Below, piece by piece: positions 12,716-64,000 of a DNA stretch of 64,000 nt. Each line of letters starts with the position of its first letter. Position 1 is the first letter of the stretch. Made by a program: the position numbers and the translations under genes. The notes under the pieces are model-generated. The model saw only the letters and a list, made by a program, of their open reading frames with translations, made no database searches and had not been told where the DNA came from. Origin of the DNA: Bugula neritina (lineage: Eukaryota; Bryozoa; Gymnolaemata; Cheilostomatida; Bugulidae); contig CAXIUT010000110.1 of assembly GCA_964035545.1 (NCBI GenBank), positions 1 through 64,000 on the forward strand, in the 5' to 3' direction.

Positions 12716-15700
12716 ATGCTATGTTGATCCTCCTAAATTCTTACTATAAGATTTTTACTTACTCTATTTACTACTTTGAAAATTTTAATTAATGATCTAG
12801 CTCATCACTGATTATAGTTTTGCGCATTATAATAACACTCTACATTGCTTTAGTGTGTCGTAATATTATTTTTGAGTTGTATTTTGTTTAAGATGTTAAA
12901 TATTGGTGGCTGAATGGCCCAAGAGGCGTGGCATCATTATGTATATTGGAGAAGGTTTTTGGAGAGAACTGATGGTAGGAGTTGAGTATGACCGCTGGTA
13001 AGTTTTGCTTGTTTGGCAGAATTTTTATCTGCTGGAGTTTAGGCAGCACCTAATCACAGCTGCCAAGTTTAGACTCCTTGTAATATACACTGTAAAAAAT
13101 TTTTGTGTGTACTAGTTCTCAAGGAAAAAACCACACTTTAGAATATATACCCACTTGTGATGAGTCTGTGAGGGTAGACACAGTTTCAGCTTATGTTTTC
13201 GATTGTGTTTTTTATCTTTTTATCTAGTAACTCAAGCTTCAGCCTCTAATGTCTACCACATGTCTCGGAGCTTTAGTTTTTTTTTTGGTCCCTTAATTTA
13301 TCAATATAACATCTCTGATATGGTGGTCTGGTTAATATGAAAGAACTGGCCTTCTAATTTAGTTAAAAGCTGTATTGTAGGTCAAGGTCAATATTATTAT
13401 ATACTTGACCGCACAGTATAACATTGATATTGCATAAAAACTCATTGGGATTACTTATAAGCGTTGCATAAGCTAAGTTAATACAAATGCACAATATCAT
13501 ATTATACTATAAGTTGGTTACAAAGTCAACTTTTTTTGCATAACCTACTAAAAAAACTTTGGCAAACAGAAAAATTAAATATAATTAATAACAGCTGCAG
13601 TCTATTGCCGGAAAGTCTTGATTTATGAACAGTAAAAGTGTGTGAACTAAGAAAAGAAAAAAACTAACAATATTAATAAAATCAAGTTTAGTTCCACAGC
13701 AAAAGTTACAAAAAATCCTAGTTCAATAAATAAAAACTGCTAATAAGAGAGCTAAACTTTTGACCAAATATAACGGAGCAAAACTATAATCAATATAACA
13801 GTTAATCGCACTAATTCCAGTCTACTTAGTCAGCTTAAAATACTGCTTTTTATAATTTGCTGAAAGAAAAGAAGTGATTCAAAAACTTATCATACATGCA
13901 AAGTATAGCCACACCTTTTTTAGCTTTCAGCTATTCACTATTATATAAATAGTTTAAGCTTGTAGTACAGCTTATCTATCTACAAGTGAATTCGATGTAA
14001 TTTGTATAGTATATTGGTGAAATATTACATTAAAATGAAAAAAAAATAAAATACACTCCATATTTATACTAGTGCACTTTTTGTAAATAATAAAGTTGTT
14101 CAAGTTTAAAATTAAAATTATTTATATAGATCCTATTTTTTCTTTGAGAAATCTAATTTGTAGCTATCAAATTATTTTTACAAAATTCACACATGAAACA
14201 TTTAGTATCCTAAAAGCTGCATTTGAAAGTGTTTGTTTGAAAAAGTAATTTCATCAAACAATATGCTAATAATAAAACACACTTGTTAAATATTGGATAT
14301 AATAGCCTTAAAAATATGTAGATTGAGTGGTTATTTGGTGCTGAATTGTGCCTTCTTTCAAGTTAAAGAGCTGCGTGCATTTCATATGTTGAAATATAAC
14401 TTGATATATTTTTAAAAAAATGCCTAGCTGCTAAAATAAATAGAATTATGCTATATAATTCAATCATAAGTATAAAATTATTAAGTCATGCTATTTAAAT
14501 CAAAAGGAAGAAGGGAAATATTGTTTATGTTATTTACTAAGCTAATATTATTAGAACATTTTGAATTAATTAAGCTGTAAAATTAATATAATTATGTTAT
14601 AACGATGCTAAGTTGTGTATTCCTGCATCAGTTGTTGGAAGTTTAACACCATAGCTATTTAGCATTTTATAGTACAGTGCTCCTTCTATATCTTACAAAA
14701 ACTCAGAGGTCACTATAAAAGGGCTTAATTGGATCTTGTTTTGTGGCTTATGTATATGTGTATAGAGACAAAATAGCCACATGTAGTTGATCTGTGGGTT
14801 GAATGTGATATTCTACTGTGTCATAAATTAACATTTTGGACCTGCTGCTTATAGTGAAATATGGAGAGAGTACTGTACATTTGTTAGTCACCTATAATCA
14901 GTGATGGGGTTATTTTATTTAAAATCAATGTTATTTTGATTTTAGAGTTGTATTTCCCAAATTCTGGTCTAAACATATTTTTCATCAATCACCACAAGAC
15001 TCTGCCATATATTATTAAAAATTTAATTTATTTTATGTATCTAAACATTCTCAATTACATAAAAAACAGCATTGTTGTAAGAAAACTATCATTTTGCAAA
15101 ATCGAAAACATTAAGACAAGATAAAGTGCTTATGAGAAAGCGCATCAGTTTATAAAAGACAAGTTTCTTTTATCTCATATAAGTTATCGTTCTGCTAAAA
15201 CTCTCTGTGCTATCAGTTTGAGTAAAGCTCAACAGCTAGAGAACCATATGTATAGCTGTCTTACCAGTTATATGTATGTACAACATGGTACTATTGTATA
15301 TTGCTTGTATAGTAGAATTAAGTTATAGTGTGAAGGATGCCAAGGAAATAAAACACAAACCACCTGGCGCTGCTGCAAGTAAAAAGGCTTTTTATTAGCA
15401 ACTAGAATAGACAAAGCTAACGACAATGTTTTTTTTCTACATAACAATTAGTTTTTATTCTCTGTGCGGTATCCAGAGTCGGTGTTCTACAAACACAGTG
15501 TACAGCACTTTGGAACCTTTCATGTGCTGGTTTTTAAGTCTATATGCTATACATAAATTTATATATCTGTAAATAGAAATATATAAATAATGGTTAACTT
15601 AATGAATACGTTCCCATTAGAGTAACTTATATAACACCAGCTATGATTGTAAATCTTATCAGTATGGGATGCAGCAACATTCTAGTTTTTCGGAAAATAA

Positions 15701-17017
15701 TCCACCTTCATTCGACCTGACCAGTCATGATCATAGCTTTAAAGTAAAATTATGCTTGCCTGCTTATTTCAAAGCGTGTAATTGTATTCAATTGCTAAAC
15801 TACTGAAACTCTATTTAATTGTCGAAACTACTATATAATAATATTATATTGCAGATGCTTGGTTTAGAACTTGTGTGCGTGCGTGCGTGTGTGTGTTGTA
15901 GAACCACTTATTTGGTGTATATAAAGTAAGTTTGACTATAGTATTGTATTGGAACCTTTGTTGAGTAAAATTTTATAAGTTCATTAAAAGTTAGCAATGC
16001 CGACAGGCAAACTCCGCTTAAGTAAAGCTGTCTGCCCAAGGGGGACAACTTCCTTTGATACTTGCAACATTAACTCAACAATGTAATGGCTAAATATACC
16101 TATAAAGCTGTACTGTATGTTAGGAAGATACATTAATTCTAGTAATTAATAATTATATGTGTCATAGAGCTTGTTTTGTTTAAATCACTGAACAATAATG
16201 AAGACACATCTAGCTCGTGGAATGTTGATGTGTTCCAATTCATTTATTGCTTTATTGATTTATATTCCCTGGCATTTTGTGAGCACAAATGTGGTGCTAT
16301 ATTTCCTGCTTACAAATTTCCAAGTTCGAGACTTCCCCAACAAACAAAAGATTTTAACACAAAACAAAGCTTGATTATTATTGGATCCTTAACAAAGCAA
16401 AGTGCAGTTTATTATGATGCCCGGTATATCAGAATTTGATGTCAGATTTAATATGAGACAAACTTAAAAAAGAGGTCTTTATTGTTTCATTTTGTTGTAA
16501 TTATAAATATACGTATTAATTAAATTCATATTTTCAAGATCATTCAATATAACAGTGCTACCATCTCAACTTGGCTACATATATAATTCTGTCTAATAAG
16601 ATGAAACCAAGCTGGTTTGACATAATATACCAGGTAATATTACATTTAAATCTGTAAAATTTTACCGATCCGCTATATAACTAACATATATTTTGCACTT
16701 TTTTTACTGCATGGTTCAAAAATATGTTTGACTACAATGATTGTGTACTGTCAAATTATAAAAGTATGCATGATACATAAAACTTCACAAATGAATAATA
16801 GCATAGTTATGTAATAAGGTTGTGAAAGAAATACAATGAATAGTGCCAGTGAATTCAACCATATCTTTGATTAAACAGCATGGTTACATTAATGCATCAA
16901 TCAGCAAGTAAAATCAATACCTTGTGTTCAATAACAAAGACATAATGGGGCACTAGTTAGTTTAAACAGTATGTTGTTTAGCACAGGTTTTATAACAAAT
17001 GCTGATTCTGATTGCAG
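12716..17017. other. Intergenic spacer upstream of copy B
   Basis: AT-rich sequence with no supported gene. A short GT tract occurs near 15878-15897. The promoter and any non-coding first exon of copy B should lie in the right part of this spacer, but no core promoter motif could be assigned. Confidence 0.5.
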
Positions 17018-62004
<44,987 letters not shown>

Positions 62005-62029
62005 ATCTGGTGTACTAAACACATGCATT

Positions 62030-62035
62030 ATTAAA
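62030..62035 (+). terminator. Candidate polyadenylation signal of copy B (ATTAAA)
   Basis: Conserved with copy A at 7688-7693 in the same context, 26 nt after the stop. Confidence 0.35.
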
Positions 62036-62375
62036 GCTAAAAGTCAGCATAGACACAGACAATAATTATCACAAACAGAATGCTTTAGACACTAGATATA
62101 TTTAGTGTGTACTTGTATAATTTTATAGTACTTTTATGAAGTCCTTTTTTCAAAAATTCTATAGTGGAAATACTGAGTATTTTGTACCTATAAAATAATA
62201 TATGCTACAATATATATGTATATTATGTAGATACAAGCTATAACAAAAGAGATAGGAGAAAGAAAATTGAATATACGGATATCAGCATGTTTTTTGGCTA
62301 AAAAGCTACATATTCTAAATACAAATGCAATTACAATGCTATATACAACTGTACTATTATGCTATGATATGATAA

Positions 62376-62389
62376 TTATATATATATAT

Positions 62390-62445
<56 letters not shown>
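62376..62445. repeat. (TA)n microsatellite
   Basis: TA tract with a few ATTATA interruptions; it abuts a GC-rich patch. Confidence 0.95.
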
Positions 62446-62447
<2 letters not shown>

Positions 62448-62483
62448 GGTTGTAGTGGTAAAAATATTCTTGGCCATACTCTC

Positions 62484-62552
62484 AGGCCGGGGGTCCAGGG
62501 GGCCGCCCAGGCCCCCGGCGGGGCCCGGGGCAGCGCCCCGGCCACCGAAGCC
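62484..62552. repeat. GC-rich patch with short inverted words
   Basis: About 70 bp of nearly pure G/C (GGCCGGGGGTCCAGGGGGCC, CCCCGGCGGGGCCCGGGGC) in otherwise AT-rich DNA, 38 bp after a (TA)n tract. Probably the end of a mobile element; class unknown. Confidence 0.6.
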
Positions 62553-63505
62553 CTCAGAGCACTTCTGATGCAAATTTATGCAATTTAAAGCCATTGTGAA
62601 TTATAATTCTTCTGAAAAAAATCTGTGTTGAAATGTGCACCTCGCTATTATTTTCATACCATACCAGCTACATGACGACTGGGCATTGCTGCAAACTATA
62701 TAAATATTCAGTCTTGTCCCATACCTGTTGACTGTAATGTAATGTAATGTAGTCTTACTCAACTGCAGTTAGGTTTATTCTGACACTAAGTCCAACCTGT
62801 ACAGAAAAATTGCTGAATATCTCAAAAAGATGGAAGGATAGAGGCAGGTAACAAGTGCTCTCCAAATGCAACCTGATTACTTTAAATAACTAATACAGTG
62901 CTGTGCACAGAAAAAGAATAATAGATCAGAACAGAGGAAGATTGCTAATCAGAAAATGTGTGTTGGTTAATTATAAAGAGCAATTTGAGTTGATAACTCA
63001 TTGGCAAGCAGAAATTGGTTGAAAACCTATTTGGAGTTTATTAGAGTACTAGTCTAATCCATAAGGTGATACCGCCACACCTCCTTACACACAATATAAA
63101 GCACACCGCAAGAAAAGTATGTTAACTTGGTTTTAAAATAAAACCCCTGAGCTTCCACTAGATACATCAAGGAAATATACCCCAAAAGAACAAATTTGAC
63201 AGGTTTAATATGTGTTAACCTAGAAGAGGATTAAATGTAAAGCCAGGCGTTAGTACAATCAAACATAAAAGGTTACTTATGGTGGTGTACAGTTTGCAAA
63301 ACCTTATTGCATTGATAATTAACATGCAATAATGCTAGGTTTTTTGACCAAAATGTGGATATAGTACCTGTAGACCTCAGTGATAAATTTTCATTAGCCT
63401 CTCCTACACACCTGGTACTGTTTCTTGAAGACATTTTGATTTTATTTCTGGATTTCATGTTGGTTTTTTCCAAATTCCATTGCTTATTGACAAAATGCAA
63501 GTTCA
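62553..63505. other. 3' flank of copy B, nothing recognised
   Basis: No supported gene. A short TGTAA pentamer run lies near 62730-62755. Confidence 0.5.
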
Positions 63506-64000
63506 CACATGATAGATAAGGGCCACCTTCTAGCTGTCACTGCCTTGCTGAGGCCACATTATTAGTATATTATAAGAATTCAGTCCTGCCAAATAAAACC
63601 TCACTTAATTGTGCTAGAATTAAAATTTAAAAACCATGTTTTAGATCTTCCTGTTCCTCAGAGCACCTGTTTTTTGAGTTTTCAATATTTTTTTGCAAAG
63701 TTATCGACAAAAATCTACCCATTTTTGGCCAATTTTACCTGAACAATTTATTTTTCAATCCCTGCCAAATATCTCAGCGGGAAAGCATGGTATTTGAATA
63801 GAACAAACACTGTCGGAAACCTGAGAAATTTATGCATGGTAAATTTTTTGTTCAATCTTGTCAATAGCCTTCATAGATTTTCTACAAGTTAGTGATTTAT
63901 ACACTGAAAATGAAAGATTTTTTCCTTAGTAATCACCAATGCACAGCACTTCGCGCTTCAGTGAACACGTAGCCTAAAGATGAGAAGACTGAATGTTGAT
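63506..64000. mobile_element. Second copy of the 756-bp element family, runs off window
   Basis: It starts CACATGATAGATAAGGGCCACC and follows the copy at 33453-34208 closely (GCCTTGCTGAGG, ATAAGAATTCAGT, GGTGATTTATACACTGAAAATG-like words). The right end lies beyond the window. Confidence 0.75.

Noticed and set aside
63273-63506. 77-aa minus-strand ORF at the window end
   Set aside because: No recognisable motif, adjoining a transposon end; likely chance.

Overview
This window is eukaryotic, AT-rich invertebrate DNA. Its only clear host genes are two tandem, same-strand (+) copies of a ZNFX1-like gene. ZNFX1 is an SF1 (UPF1-like) RNA helicase with a C-terminal array of NFX1-type zinc fingers. 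The many short exons, long introns, (TA)n microsatellites, Ty3-type LTR elements, Penelope-like elements (PLEs) and hammerhead ribozyme motifs suggest a marine invertebrate, perhaps a mollusc or another lophotrochozoan. The species cannot be fixed from the sequence.

Layout. Positions 1-7624 hold the 3' part of copy A: eight zinc-finger exons and two terminal exons. Positions 7625-17017 are intergenic and hold (TA)n tracts, a palindromic PLE end and a PLE fragment with a broken hammerhead. Copy B runs from about 17018 to 62004 and looks complete, at roughly 1,760 codons. Its N-terminal exons lie at 17087-21858, the helicase motifs at 22237-51419, and the zinc-finger array at 54640-62004. The array matches copy A exon for exon, in size and phase. 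Positions 62005-64000 are 3' flank with (TA)n, a GC-rich patch and part of a transposon.

The introns of copy B are crowded with mobile DNA. Intron 24109-30955 holds PLE-alpha (GIY-YIG fragment between inverted arms, each with a hammerhead), a dimer of a 276-nt hammerhead repeat resembling a metazoan retrozyme, and PLE-beta (RT plus GIY-YIG, itself interrupted by a 451-bp inverted-repeat element). The region 31507-45200 holds two nearly identical ~0.8-kb host segments (A and B). Each carries the same 84-bp helicase exon. Between them is a defective Ty3 element (E2, minus strand, UGA-CUA at the gag/pol boundary, interrupted by a 756-bp TA-target element). A GC-rich non-autonomous LTR element (E1) lies inside segment B. 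Intron 51420-54639 holds a 2.66-kb Gag-protease LTR element (E3) whose two 128-bp LTRs look identical. E1 and E3 have clean 4-bp target duplications.

Because copies A and B are close paralogues, each serves as an empty site for insertions in the other. This fixes the borders of a 949-bp element with TTA duplications in copy A and a 345-bp foldback element with a TTAA-like site in copy B. The most unusual observations are the three hammerhead families, the splice-donor minisatellite at 48043-48350, the duplicated symmetric exon, and the coding-deficient but structurally intact LTR elements. All motif and identity statements come from reading the sequence by eye; no search or fold was run.
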